Part shown: one piece after another, positions 24,892-34,107 of the stretch
How the letters are laid out: every line of letters starts with the position of its first letter
How positions within the stretch are numbered: the stretch's first letter is position 1
Origin: Nitrososphaerota archaeon
GTDB taxonomy: Archaea; Thermoproteota; Nitrososphaeria; Nitrososphaerales; Gagatemarchaeaceae
NCBI GenBank assembly: GCA_016200045.1
Contig: JACQFN010000008.1
Coordinates: 111,216 to 175,215, forward strand
DNA length: 64,000 bases
Direction of reading: 5' to 3'
Notes under the pieces: generated by a model
The model's input: the letters and a program-made list of their open reading frames with translations, nothing else
What the model was told of the DNA's origin: nothing
Databases searched by the model: none
Program-made: the position numbers and the translations under genes

Positions 24892-27438
24892 ATGTCGTCA
24901 GTTCCTCGAAAGTCTTTTGAGGGGTTCCGGCCGGCTCTGCGGTCTGCGTTGCCCTCGTACAAGACTTTCATACTTCCCGAATCGTCTCCCCACTACCCTC
25001 CGTCGAAGGACTTTCACACTGAGCACATCAGAATCGAGCTGAAGGTCGACTTCGCAAAGAGAGGGATCTCGGGGACGTGCACGCTGAGGATTAGGCCTGT
25101 GCGGGAAGGACTAAGCCGGGTCGTCCTTGATGCCTGCGGACTTGACGTGAAGTCGGTCGCGGTCGACGGCAATGCCTGTGAATTCGAGGTCGACGGTAGG
25201 AAGATGGTCGTCCTCCCCGGTAAGGGTCTTTCGGGAACCCATAGCGTATCGGTCGAGTACTCCGCCGTCCCTGGAGAGGGAGTCTACTTCACCGGTCCCG
25301 ACGAGGAACATCCGGAAAAGGAGGTCCAGGCTTGGAGCCATAATGAGACAGAACTCGCTCGGTACTGGTTCCCCTGCAGAGATTTTCCTGACGACAAGAG
25401 CTCGAGCGAGATGCTGATAACTGTCCCCATGGGGTTCAAGGTGATATCAAACGGGGTCCTTGTGTCGGCTACTGAAGACTCTGACTGGACGACATTCCAC
25501 TGGAAGGAAGACATCCCTCACCCCACTTACCTGAAGTCGTTCGTCGCAGGCAGGTTCGGAGAGATCAAGCAGGAATCTGAAGGGGTCCCCCTCCACTACT
25601 ACTTCCCGGAGTCCAAACGACAGGACGCCCTGAGGTACTTCGGCGAGACTCCGCAGATGATCAAGGTCTTCCAGGAAGTGACGGGGGTGAAGTACCCTTA
25701 CAAGAAGTACGCCCAGACGACGGTCGAGGACTTCATCTACGGCGGGATGGAGAACTTCAACGCAACCACGCTGGCCACGAACTATTACCCTGATTCCGGG
25801 TCGGAAGCGGACTTCCAGACGACCTATAGCACCCCTCACGTAAATCCGGTCAACCTCGTGGCGCACGAGCTGGCCCATCAGTGGTTCGGAGACCTTGTCA
25901 CGTGCTCCGACTGGTCGCACGCGTTCCTGAACGAGGGTTTCGCGACATACCTCCAGGGGCTCTACCTCGAAAGGACGAGAGGAGCAGACGAGTTCAGATG
26001 GGATATGGCGATGAGGGCGGAGCAGTATTTCGACGAGGACAAGAAGAGCTACAGGAGGCCGATAGTGGAGAAGAGGTATTGCGAGCCCGACGACGTGTTC
26101 GACTACACCACCTACGAGAAAGGGGAGTGGATGCTGCACGAGCTGAGATACCTGGTGGGTGACCCTGCCTTCTTCGACGGGGTCAAGGGGTACCTTGCGA
26201 CCCACTCGTTTGGAAATGCAGACACTCACGACTTCAGGAAGGCCATGGAGAAAGCGAGCGGGAGGTCGCTCGAGGAATTCTTCGAGCAGTCGTTCATGAA
26301 GCCGGGGTTCCCCGAATTCGAGGTGGGTTACGCGTGGGACCCCGATTCCAAGTCTGCCGCCGTGACGGTCAAGCAGATCCAGAACCTCGACATGGACACG
26401 CCGAGGTTCAAGCTCCCGTGCGACATCGTGTTCTACTCGGAGGGGAGGAGGATGAAGAAGCGGGTCATGGTTACCGGCACAGAACAGACCTTCAGCTTCG
26501 AACTGCCTTCGAGACCCACGATCGTGGAATTCGACCCGGAGCAGTGGCTGTTGAAGAAGGTGACGTTCGGGAAGGGGGTAGACCTCCTCGTCAATCAGCT
26601 GTCGTTGAGCCAGGACGCTGCGAGCAGGTCGGAAGCGGCACGCACGCTCGGGGAGACCAAGATACAGTCGGTCATCGGACCCCTCAAGGAGGCGGCTCGA
26701 CGCAAGCAGTTCTGGGACGTCAACGCCGCTGCGCTGAAGGCACTCGGAGAGATCGGGACCGACGGCGCGCTGAAGGCGCTCCTGGAAGTGGGGCTCCCCG
26801 AGAACAGGAGGGCCAGGCGGGCTCTCGCTGAGGCGCTCGGGCACTTCAAGACCGAACAGGCGAGGTCGCTCCTCGTCGAGATGCTTGCCTCGGACGAAAG
26901 TCCGTACGTGAGGTGCGAGGCGGCCCTCGCGCTCGCCAAAGCCTGGCCAGAAGGGGCCTTCGCTCACCTGAAGGGGGCGATGAAGTCCTCCACCCCGAAC
27001 GAAGTGCTCGCTGAGGCGTGCCTAGAAGCGATGGGGAAGCTCGGGGACAAAGAAATCCCGTCGATGATAATCGAGTCGACTCGTTACGGGAAGCCAACAA
27101 GGGTGAGGATAGGCGCGATGAGGGCGATCAAGGCGAGGGGACGCATCCTCGACGAGGAGGTCCCGGTTCTGCAGGGAATGCTGTTGAAAGACAAGGAGCT
27201 CCGGGTCAGGCTGTACGTGGTCGCAGGCCTGATTCCAGAGGTCCAGGATAAGAGGATGCTGGCCGCAGTCACGGAGGCGTCCAAGAAGGACAGGGATCCC
27301 AGGGTGAGGAGGAGGGCGCTCGAGGCTTTCTACGAACTCTCGGCTGCGTCGGAAACGTCCGCCACGCTGTCCCGGCTCCGTGAGGAGGTGGAGAAGCTGA
27401 AGGAGCAGAACGACCGTCTTTCGCGCCAGGCCGGGTAG
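24892..27438 (+). CDS. M1 family aminopeptidase with C-terminal HEAT repeats
   Basis: An 848-residue zinc aminopeptidase that trims N-terminal residues from peptides. The beta-sandwich N-domain spans about 40-230. The catalytic domain has GGMENFNATT at 284 (a variant of the GAMEN exopeptidase motif) and the zinc site HELAHQWFGD at 325 with the distal Glu in FLNEGFATYLQ. From about 570 to 825 the sequence is a run of HEAT-like repeats (for example VRCEAALALAKA, VRIGAMRAIKARG, VRLYVVAGLIPEV, VRRRALEAFYELS) ending in a short coiled coil. No signal peptide is seen, so it is probably cytosolic. The HEAT region replaces the ERAP-like C-domain and may bind substrate or partners. Confidence 0.92.
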   Translation: MSSVPRKSFEGFRPALRSALPSYKTFILPESSPHYPPSKDFHTEHIRIELKVDFAKRGISGTCTLRIRPVREGLSRVVLDACGLDVKSVAVDGNACEFEVDGRKMVVLPGKGLSGTHSVSVEYSAVPGEGVYFTGPDEEHPEKEVQAWSHNETELARYWFPCRDFPDDKSSSEMLITVPMGFKVISNGVLVSATEDSDWTTFHWKEDIPHPTYLKSFVAGRFGEIKQESEGVPLHYYFPESKRQDALRYFGETPQMIKVFQEVTGVKYPYKKYAQTTVEDFIYGGMENFNATTLATNYYPDSGSEADFQTTYSTPHVNPVNLVAHELAHQWFGDLVTCSDWSHAFLNEGFATYLQGLYLERTRGADEFRWDMAMRAEQYFDEDKKSYRRPIVEKRYCEPDDVFDYTTYEKGEWMLHELRYLVGDPAFFDGVKGYLATHSFGNADTHDFRKAMEKASGRSLEEFFEQSFMKPGFPEFEVGYAWDPDSKSAAVTVKQIQNLDMDTPRFKLPCDIVFYSEGRRMKKRVMVTGTEQTFSFELPSRPTIVEFDPEQWLLKKVTFGKGVDLLVNQLSLSQDAASRSEAARTLGETKIQSVIGPLKEAARRKQFWDVNAAALKALGEIGTDGALKALLEVGLPENRRARRALAEALGHFKTEQARSLLVEMLASDESPYVRCEAALALAKAWPEGAFAHLKGAMKSSTPNEVLAEACLEAMGKLGDKEIPSMIIESTRYGKPTRVRIGAMRAIKARGRILDEEVPVLQGMLLKDKELRVRLYVVAGLIPEVQDKRMLAAVTEASKKDRDPRVRRRALEAFYELSAASETSATLSRLREEVEKLKEQNDRLSRQAG

Positions 27439-27441
27439 AGC

Positions 27442-27816
27442 CTAATCGGAGATCTTCCTTAGCGTGTCGCCGTGCATGGCTGTGACCTTGGACTGCCTGG
27501 AGGAGAGAAGCCTCTTCATCTTGGGGCCCATCGAATCGAAGACGCTTGCGAGGTTGTACCCGGTCTCGGAGAATGCATGCCTCTCTCGTGGAGTGTACAC
27601 TTCCACCGAGACCTCGTATCGGGCGTGGGTCTTAGACGCCTTCTTGGACTTCACGACCGCCCTGATCTCCTGAATGAAGGGGAAGACCTTCACGAGCTCC
27701 GAAGAAAGTCTCTCGAATTTCATCTTCGCTTCTGACGCTTCGACGGGCTCCTCGGGAAGTCCCACGATGTAGTAGGGGGCCCCGCCCCGGCGGAGGTCGG
27801 ACATCGGAATTGTCAC
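27442..27816 (-). CDS. Conserved-looking protein, possible RaiA/HPF-like fold
   Basis: About 124 residues when started at GTG 27816, which lies 25-28 nt after a CCATAAATGG element; ATG 27837 and ATG 27804 are alternatives. The order of elements, an AKMKFERLSSELVKVF helix, IQEIRAVVKSK, RYEVSVEVYTPRER strands and a SETGYNLASVFDSMGPKMKRLLSS helix, resembles hibernation factor/sigma-54-modulation proteins, which bind the 30S subunit. This is a fold guess by eye, not an assignment. It converges on the M1 peptidase gene with a 3-nt gap. Confidence 0.5.
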   Translation of the reverse strand: MTIPMSDLRRGGAPYYIVGLPEEPVEASEAKMKFERLSSELVKVFPFIQEIRAVVKSKKASKTHARYEVSVEVYTPRERHAFSETGYNLASVFDSMGPKMKRLLSSRQSKVTAMHGDTLRKISD

Positions 27817-27873
27817 TTGCCAAATCGAAAGTCCCATTTATGGGTTCTGCGACAGACGGCGACCGGAAAGCGG

Positions 27874-28536
27874 CTAGGCGCCGACGACGCTGCTGAGTTC
27901 GGCCACAGAACCGAGAATGTGGTCGGGGCCCTCCTTGCCCAGCCTTTCGGCCGAGTAGTTGCCGGTGGACACCGAAACAATCCTGACCCCCGCCCGCTTG
28001 GCCGTCTCGACGTCCATCAGGCTGTCACCCACGAAGATAACGTCTCCGGCGGGCAGGGCCAACCTCTGCATCGCCAACTTGAGGCCCTCCGGGTCTGGCT
28101 TCATCTCACCCACGTCGTCTCGAGTGATGACGAATTCGAGATAGTTCTCAAGTCCGGATCGGCGCAGGGCTTCGGTGGCCGCCAGACGCCCGCTGTTGGT
28201 CACGGCGGCAAGCCTTAGCGACATCCGCTTGAGCTTCCCGAGCGCTTCGGCGGCGCCGGAGAAGACCCTAGCTTCAGCCACGGTCCTGAGCTCTGATCTG
28301 TCGAGGACCGCGTAGAGCCTCTTCTTGGCTTCGACGAAACCGACCGGGTCCGACCCTGAAGTCGACTGCATCTTGGCAGCTTCGATGATCGTTCGGGTCG
28401 TCGACAATTCAGACAGGCCCTTGGTATCGAACCCCAACCGAGACAGCTCGCTGATCATGTCCAGCCGGGTCCGCTTCGCGTCGAACACGAGCGTAACGAG
28501 GGTCCCGTCCACGTCGAATATCACCCCCTTCGTCAA
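27874..28536 (-). CDS. HAD hydrolase, phosphoglycolate-phosphatase-like
   Basis: A 220-residue HAD subfamily IA phosphatase. Motif I is VIFDVDGTLVTLVFD near 5, motif II LAAVTNSG near 110, the motif III Lys lies in GEMKPDPEG near 143, and motif IV is VIFVGDSLMDVETAKRAG near 164. The cap is helical, between about 18 and 90. Substrates of this group include phosphoglycolate and sugar phosphates; none can be chosen here. It starts at TTG 28536, 5 nt after a 41-residue membrane protein gene, so the two are likely one transcript from the TATA element at 28690-28702. Confidence 0.82.
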   Translation of the reverse strand: MTKGVIFDVDGTLVTLVFDAKRTRLDMISELSRLGFDTKGLSELSTTRTIIEAAKMQSTSGSDPVGFVEAKKRLYAVLDRSELRTVAEARVFSGAAEALGKLKRMSLRLAAVTNSGRLAATEALRRSGLENYLEFVITRDDVGEMKPDPEGLKLAMQRLALPAGDVIFVGDSLMDVETAKRAGVRIVSVSTGNYSAERLGKEGPDHILGSVAELSSVVGA

Positions 28537-28541
28537 CGGAT

Positions 28542-28667
28542 CTAGATTTTCCTCTTCCAGAAGAGTATGATTATGGCGAGACCGGCGACGGTGATAGCGA
28601 TTGCCAATAGGGCGAACGCGGGAAGGGTGTCAGAGCCCGCCGCCTGCAACGGGAGTTGAATCGACAA
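28542..28667 (-). CDS. 41-residue single-span membrane protein
   Basis: The TTG start at 28667 lies 29 nt after a GGATAAATACAAA element (28690-28702), the usual leaderless spacing here. The peptide has a short polar N-terminus, one hydrophobic helix (PAFALLAIAITVAGLAIIIL) and a basic end FWKRKI, so it should insert with the tail inside. No family is recognised. It precedes the HAD phosphatase by 5 nt. A longer frame opens at 28835, but the upstream part has no protein-like character. Confidence 0.5.
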   Translation of the reverse strand: MSIQLPLQAAGSDTLPAFALLAIAITVAGLAIIILFWKRKI

Positions 28668-28852
28668 CCTCTCCTTCGTTTCACCTCGGTTTGTATTTAT
28701 CCGTTGCCGCCCGAGGCTCTGGTGCGTCTTAGGGAGAATTGCCATTTTTCTTCCGAAGCGGTGCAACTCGGGAGATGGGGATGAATTTGGTCTGCTATGG
28801 TACTTCTCAGGGTCTAACTCGTAAATAATGAGCATGGTATTGTCGCTGCCGC

Positions 28853-29110
28853 ATGAAGAGGAAAGCCGTGGCCGTCATTGTCCTTGTCGGACTTGGGGCA
28901 GTATCATTTCTGGTGTTGATTCCAGTGTATCCCACGACGGTTTACCCACCTTGCCAATCACCCACTTCCATCACCCACATAACTTCCAACTGCAGACCGT
29001 GGACACTATACGAGTCAGTCACATTCCTATGGTTCAGAGTCGGTGCGCTTTACGACAGATGCGGTGGATACCGACTAGCTAACATGGCATACCAAGACTG
29101 CGGCTCTTGA
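28853..29110 (+). CDS. Small membrane-anchored exported protein, paralogue of 39064
   Basis: 85 residues with a MKRK start, one hydrophobic helix (AVIVLVGLGAVSFLVLIPV) acting as signal or anchor, and an external part with four Cys. The core ESVTFLWFRVGALYDRCGGY matches GSVTFWLFGIGAVDIDYPG in the 86-residue protein at 39064, so these form a two-member family in this window. A GTAAATAATGAG element lies 28 nt before ATG 28853. Function unknown. It stands directly beside a transposase remnant. Confidence 0.55.
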   Translation: MKRKAVAVIVLVGLGAVSFLVLIPVYPTTVYPPCQSPTSITHITSNCRPWTLYESVTFLWFRVGALYDRCGGYRLANMAYQDCGS

Positions 29111-29121
29111 GTGAATGCTAC

Positions 29122-29322
29122 CTATGACCTCGGTTGTAGTTTCGGTGTGGCTTGCTTGATAAGTTGCTTCCACCTGATTCCGTCCAAACCCAACTCCAAT
29201 CCCGCCACCTGAGCAGGGGTCTTCCCATCCAAGTCCATGTGCGGACGAAGGAAATTGTAATTGACTCGGATTCCGTCGGCCATAACCTGAGCCGATTTGT
29301 CCGTTTCCATGCCTCTGAACGT
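29122..29322 (-). mobile_element. Transposase remnant (C-terminal end of a DDE transposase)
   Basis: A 66-codon open frame without a plausible start, bounded by TAG at 29323-29325. It reads TFRGMETDKSAQ, then VNYNFLRPHMDLDGKTPAQVAG and a closing WKQLIKQA. That is the typical end of IS6/IS240-like DDE transposases (YNF-RPH-L-GKTPA-AG). The rest of the transposase, including the first two catalytic acids, is absent, and I find no inverted repeats, so it is a dead fragment. Confidence 0.7.
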
Positions 29323-29433
29323 CTATCTCCCGACCTGCACCACCCCACGCCATCACCCGAAGACGCACCAGAACCCCGCCCGACTCACTTGCAAGGAACA
29401 ATCGTTAAGTAAGATCTCCGGTTCGCGACTCCG

Positions 29434-30795
29434 TTGCCTCCCAAGCTGACCTGTTACGGTGGAGTCGGGGAGATTGGGGGTAACAAGTTCCTGCTTCAGG
29501 ACAGGGACACTCAGGTGCTTCTCGACTTCGGGACCGGGTTCTCTGACGGCTCCGCCTATTTCGACTCTGTCATCAAGCCTAGGGGGGTGAACGGGGCGGG
29601 TGACCTGTTCGAGTTCGGGCTCCTGCCGGAGATCGAAGGGCTGTACTCCGAAGACGCCCTCCAGAACACGGTCCTGAAACACTCCGACCCCAAGGTGGAC
29701 GCCGTGGTGCTGAGCCATTACCACTGGGACCACATGGGGAGGGTCGAGTACGTGGACCCAGAAATTCCGGTGTATTGCGGACAGACAGCCTCCCTTCTGC
29801 ACCAGGCGAACAGCGAAACGGGAGGGTCACCGCTCGACGACCACAAACTGAAGACGTTCAGAACGGGGGACCGGTTTAGGATAGGAAGCATCGAGTTCGT
29901 CCCGGTACACGTGGACCATTCGATTCCGGGAGCCTACGGGTTCATCGTCCACATGACTGAGGGGACCCTGGCTTACACAGGGGACTTCCGCTTCCACGGA
30001 GGGGCGGGTTCGATGACCGAGGATTTCATAGATGCTGCCCACCACTCCTCACCGGACCTCCTGCTCACTGAGGGGACCAGGGTCTCCGCCGAAGACCGCC
30101 GCGGGAACACGACGGAGAGCTCTGTGCTCAAGGAGGCGATACAAATGGTCAAGGCAAGCAAGAAGCTGGTCCTGTCGACCTTCAGGGGGAACGACATAGA
30201 CAGGGTGAACACGTTCTACAAGGCTGCCTCAGCCGCGGGAAGGCAGCTCGTGGTCTCCATGAAGACGGCCGCCCTGCTCGAGAAGCTGAAAGATGACGGG
30301 GGCATCTCGGTGCCAAGGGTCGGGAAGGACGTGCTGGTCTACGTCAGGAGGAAGAGGTCAGGGACCTTGGACGACAAGGACTACCGTCAGTGGGAACGAA
30401 GGTTCCTCGACCACGGGGTCTCCGCATCCGACATCAAGAAGCGGGAGGGTGAGACCTTCCTCCACCTAGACGCATGGAACTTCCCCGAGGTGATCGACAT
30501 CAAGCCCGAGAGCGGGGGCACCTACATCCACGCGGCGACCGAGGCGTACAACGAGGAGGGGGAAGAAGAAGCGGTGCTGATAAGGAACTGGACCGACCAT
30601 CTGGGCTTCAGCTACCATCAGCTCCACGCCTCGGGCCATGCGCCCATGCCCGATGTGGGAAGGATGGTCCGCGGGGTCAGCCCGAAGAAGGTCGTCCCTA
30701 TCCACACCGAGCATCCAGAGCTCTTCATGGGCTTCAGGGGCTTCGGGAAGTGGCGCCTTGAAGTCCCGTCGATCTCGAAGCCCATCGGCCTCTAG
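29434..30795 (+). CDS. RNase J-like metallo-beta-lactamase/beta-CASP ribonuclease
   Basis: A 453-residue MBL-fold enzyme of the RNase J/MPE type. Metal ligands are in LSHYHWDHMG near 95, the HVDHSIPGAYGFIV strand near 155, YTGDFRFHG near 181 and HTEHPELF near 430. The beta-CASP insert carries LVLSTFRGNDIDRV and LHASGHAPMPDV. The start is TTG 29434, 27 nt after a CGTTAAGTAAG element. Family members are 5'-3' exonucleases or endonucleases in RNA turnover; this protein has the long form but not the KH-type C-domain of aCPSF1. It starts a run of four co-directional genes. Confidence 0.85.
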   Translation: MPPKLTCYGGVGEIGGNKFLLQDRDTQVLLDFGTGFSDGSAYFDSVIKPRGVNGAGDLFEFGLLPEIEGLYSEDALQNTVLKHSDPKVDAVVLSHYHWDHMGRVEYVDPEIPVYCGQTASLLHQANSETGGSPLDDHKLKTFRTGDRFRIGSIEFVPVHVDHSIPGAYGFIVHMTEGTLAYTGDFRFHGGAGSMTEDFIDAAHHSSPDLLLTEGTRVSAEDRRGNTTESSVLKEAIQMVKASKKLVLSTFRGNDIDRVNTFYKAASAAGRQLVVSMKTAALLEKLKDDGGISVPRVGKDVLVYVRRKRSGTLDDKDYRQWERRFLDHGVSASDIKKREGETFLHLDAWNFPEVIDIKPESGGTYIHAATEAYNEEGEEEAVLIRNWTDHLGFSYHQLHASGHAPMPDVGRMVRGVSPKKVVPIHTEHPELFMGFRGFGKWRLEVPSISKPIGL

Positions 30796-30834
30796 CGTGG
30801 ATGACTTAATACAAGCCCGAATTCGCCACGCCCG

Positions 30835-32625
30835 TTGCAGCGACAGCTCTTCGAACCCGGAGAGTGGGACCTGGCCGACGCGCTCCCTGCCCTCGAGGGC
30901 CCGGGGCTCGAGAGGATCTTCGAAGGACTTGAATCGAAGGTGAAGAAATTCGAGTCGAGTAGGACCCGTCTGAATACCTTCTCGAACGACGAGATGAGGG
31001 CCGCGCTCGACATGTATGAGAGGATCTTCGAAGACCTGAACCGCGTTTCGGAAACTGCGTACATGCGATACAGCGTCAAGACCGGGGACGGAGAGGCAAA
31101 AGCTGGACTGGACAGGGCCGAGGACCTGAGGGCGTCGGTCGAGAACCGGGTCCTGTTCTTCAGGCTCTGGTGGACTTCACTTGATGAAAGCGCAGCCGCG
31201 AGGCTCCGCCAGGACAACCCGGACCACAGGTACTTCCTTTCGACCTGGCGGAAGCTGAGGCCGCACACCCTCGACGAAAAGGTCGAGCAGGCCGTCACGC
31301 TCAAGAACACAACCGGTTTCGCCGGCTGGGCCCACCATTACGACAAGTTCGTTTCCGACTTCTCGTTCGTCCTCCCTTCGAGGAAGGGGGCCAAAGGGCC
31401 CGCCCCTGGTCGGGAGAAGAAACTGGTGGTGGACCAAGTGACCAGGCTCTTCGCGTCGCCGGATCCGTTCCTTAGGGAGGCGGCGTACAAGGCCCTCCTG
31501 GGGAAATACGCGGAGAACGGGGAGCTGCTCGGAGAGATATACAGGACCATCGTCAGGGACTGGAGAAACGAGAACGTCCAGCTGAGACACTACGCGAAGC
31601 CGATCTCGCCCCGGAACTTGGAGAATGACGTCGGGGACGGGGCTGTCGAGACTCTTCTCGATTCTTGTCGGCGAAACGCGCGCGTCTTCCAGGGGTTCTT
31701 CAGGGTGAAGGCGAAGCTGCTCGGTCGGGGACCCATGACGAGGTACCATATCTACGCACCCCTTCTTCACAAGGAGAGGACGGTCGGATATGCGGATGCC
31801 GTCAGGAGAGTCCTCGACGCGTTCAGGACTTTCGACCCGAAGGTGGCCGACTATGCGATGAACGTCTTCCGACGGAACCACGTTGACGCGACCCCCCGCA
31901 GGGGAAAGACGAACGGGGCCTACTGCATGAGCGTGACCCCGAAGGTCGTTCCTTACCTCTTCCTGAACTTCGCGGGAATGTCCAGGGACGTCTACACAAT
32001 CGCCCACGAGTCGGGGCACGCCATACACAGCCAACTCGCATCGGGCCATTCCGTCCTCACCTTTCATCCCCCGCTGGTGCTGGCGGAGACCGCATCCGTC
32101 TTCGGAGAAATGATCCTCTTCGACAAACTGATGGGGGAAGAGAAGGACCCGGCTGTCAAGCGCGCAGTATTGCTCGAAAAGATTTCGTCGATGTACGCCA
32201 CCATCGGGAGGCAGGCCAACTTCGTCCTCTTCGAGAACGCGGCCCACGACGCGGTGAGCAGGGGGGAGACGGTGAACGACCTGTGCGTGAGATATCTGGC
32301 GAACCTCCGGGGCCAGTTCGGCGACGCGGTCAAGGTCACGGATGACTTCCAGTGGGAGTGGACCTACATCCCGCACATCTACCACACCCCGTTCTACTGC
32401 TACGCCTATGCGTTCGGGAACCTGCTTAGCCTTTCGCTCTACGACCTTTACAAGAAGGAAGGCAGGGCGTTCGTCCCCAGGTATCTGAGGATGCTCTCCT
32501 ACGGGGGCTCGGAATCCCCAGGTAGGGTGCTTTCTGAGATTGGCGTTGACATGGAGTCTCCCGCATTCTGGCAGAGCGGGTTCAACGTGATTGACCGGAT
32601 GGTCTCTGACCTCAGAAGGCTGTAG
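30835..32625 (+). CDS. M3 family oligoendopeptidase, PepF-like
   Basis: A 596-residue zinc oligopeptidase that cuts short peptides in the cytosol. The zinc site is IAHESGHAIHSQLA near 391 with the third-ligand Glu in LAETASVFGEMI about 25 residues later. The substrate-binding end has WEWTYIPHIYHTPFYCYAYAFG near 508, as in PepF. The N-terminal half is helical. TTG 30835 is 27 nt after a GACTTAATACAAG element. With TldD/TldE downstream and the M1 enzyme nearby, this region is geared to breaking down peptides. Confidence 0.92.
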   Translation: MQRQLFEPGEWDLADALPALEGPGLERIFEGLESKVKKFESSRTRLNTFSNDEMRAALDMYERIFEDLNRVSETAYMRYSVKTGDGEAKAGLDRAEDLRASVENRVLFFRLWWTSLDESAAARLRQDNPDHRYFLSTWRKLRPHTLDEKVEQAVTLKNTTGFAGWAHHYDKFVSDFSFVLPSRKGAKGPAPGREKKLVVDQVTRLFASPDPFLREAAYKALLGKYAENGELLGEIYRTIVRDWRNENVQLRHYAKPISPRNLENDVGDGAVETLLDSCRRNARVFQGFFRVKAKLLGRGPMTRYHIYAPLLHKERTVGYADAVRRVLDAFRTFDPKVADYAMNVFRRNHVDATPRRGKTNGAYCMSVTPKVVPYLFLNFAGMSRDVYTIAHESGHAIHSQLASGHSVLTFHPPLVLAETASVFGEMILFDKLMGEEKDPAVKRAVLLEKISSMYATIGRQANFVLFENAAHDAVSRGETVNDLCVRYLANLRGQFGDAVKVTDDFQWEWTYIPHIYHTPFYCYAYAFGNLLSLSLYDLYKKEGRAFVPRYLRMLSYGGSESPGRVLSEIGVDMESPAFWQSGFNVIDRMVSDLRRL

Positions 32626-32663
32626 AGGCAAGGCAGAAATATGTTGGAAGGCCGACCCGGGCG

Positions 32664-34103
32664 TTGAACCCCGCGGAGGCCGAGGGTTTCGCAGAGGGCG
32701 CCATAAGGAGGGCGCTCGACAGCGGCGCCGAATGGGCCGAAGCGCGGGTCCAGGGGACGAAGGGGAGGCAGTTCATAATGAAGAACGGAGAGCCCCAGCC
32801 TTCCTTCTTCGCAGAAGGGTATGGCATCGGCTTGAGGGTGCTCTCGCGTGGCGCGCTCGGGTTCGCGGCGACCAACACGATGGAGTCGAAGACAGTGTCC
32901 GACCTGGCCTGGCGAGCGGTCAGGCTGGCAAAGTCATCTTCCTCGCTCCTGGTGAAGCCCATCAGGCTCGATCGGTCGAAACCGGCAAGGACGAAGTGGG
33001 CTCCGCCGGAGAAGCAGAAGGTGGAGGGCGCGACCGATGCCTGGATGAGAGGTGTCTTGAAGGAAATCGAAGGCAGGATATCGGACGGGAAGGCGGGAGT
33101 CAAGATACCTGGGAGGGTCATGGCGCTCGGGGCGGACCTCGACGAGAAGTTCTACATCAACAGCGACGGGGCTCGGGTGGTGGGGAGGCTGCCGCGCGTT
33201 TACTTCTTCGGGTCGCTCACCGCTGTTGAGGACGGGGAGACCGCTCAGAGGTTCATCCAGCAGGGGGAGACAGGGGGGCTGGAGGTTGTCAAGAGAATCG
33301 GGCTGGTCGAGAAGGTGGAGGAGGAAGCCCGGACGCTCGGCAAGGTCATCAGGAATACGCAGAAGCCCCCGACCGACACCCTCGACGTCGTCCTCAGCCC
33401 GGAGCTCTCAGGAATCGCGGCCCACGAGTCCGTAGGGCATCCTCAAGAGGCGGACAGGGTCCTCGGGAGGGAAGGAGCCCAGGCGGGGGAATCGTACCTG
33501 AAGGCCGAGAGCCTCGGGAGAAAGATTGGGAGCGACGAAGCCAACGTCAGCGACGACCCGACGCTCACGAACTCGAACGGGTTCACACCGGTGGACGACG
33601 AAGGGGTGGTCGGCAAGAAGAGGAAGCTGATAAAGAACGGGGTCATCAACGAGTTCCTCCAGAACCGCGTCACGGCATCCGAATTCAGGACGTCGAGCAA
33701 CGGTGCGTCGAGGTCGGTCGCGTTCGACAGGGAGCCCATCATCCGAATGTCCAACACGTTCGTCGAGCCTGGGGACTACTCCACCGACGAGCTGATGAAA
33801 GAAGTCAAACACGGAGTGCTCTTCAAGACTTTCACGGAATGGAACATCGACGACAAGAGGCTGAACCAGAGATACGTCGCACTCGAGGCATACCTGATAG
33901 AGCGTGGTGAGGTCAAGGGGCTGGTGAAGGCACCCGTGCTGGAGATCACCACCCCCAGGCTGTGGGGAAGCGTCAAGGCCAGGAGCAACAGGCTCGAGTT
34001 CGAGGCCGCCACCTGCGGGAAGGGGGACCCCTCGCAGGGCGCACCCGTCTGGACGGGGGGCCCAGAGACGCTTCTGTCAGGGATCAAGTTGGGGGCGAGA
34101 TGA
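32664..34103 (+). CDS. tldD: TldD metallopeptidase
   Basis: A 479-residue TldD-type subunit. The metal-binding HExxxH motif is AAHESVGHPQEAD near 254. Before it lies the conserved VVLSPELSG strand; after it come GFTPVDDEGVVGKK and NGVINEFLQNR, and the C-terminal half keeps the layered-sheet pattern of the family. TldD pairs with catalytically silent TldE to form a protease able to cut unstructured peptides. The TTG 32664 start lies about 24 nt after a GAAATATG element. TldE follows after 4 nt. Confidence 0.92.
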   Translation: MNPAEAEGFAEGAIRRALDSGAEWAEARVQGTKGRQFIMKNGEPQPSFFAEGYGIGLRVLSRGALGFAATNTMESKTVSDLAWRAVRLAKSSSSLLVKPIRLDRSKPARTKWAPPEKQKVEGATDAWMRGVLKEIEGRISDGKAGVKIPGRVMALGADLDEKFYINSDGARVVGRLPRVYFFGSLTAVEDGETAQRFIQQGETGGLEVVKRIGLVEKVEEEARTLGKVIRNTQKPPTDTLDVVLSPELSGIAAHESVGHPQEADRVLGREGAQAGESYLKAESLGRKIGSDEANVSDDPTLTNSNGFTPVDDEGVVGKKRKLIKNGVINEFLQNRVTASEFRTSSNGASRSVAFDREPIIRMSNTFVEPGDYSTDELMKEVKHGVLFKTFTEWNIDDKRLNQRYVALEAYLIERGEVKGLVKAPVLEITTPRLWGSVKARSNRLEFEAATCGKGDPSQGAPVWTGGPETLLSGIKLGAR

Positions 34104-34107
34104 CAGG

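Noticed and set aside
25447..26967. 506-codon minus-strand ORF inside the M1 peptidase gene
   Set aside because: Antisense shadow; Arg/Val/Leu-rich with no domain pattern.
31177..32631. 484-codon minus-strand ORF across the M3 peptidase gene
   Set aside because: Antisense shadow of a gene with an intact zinc motif.
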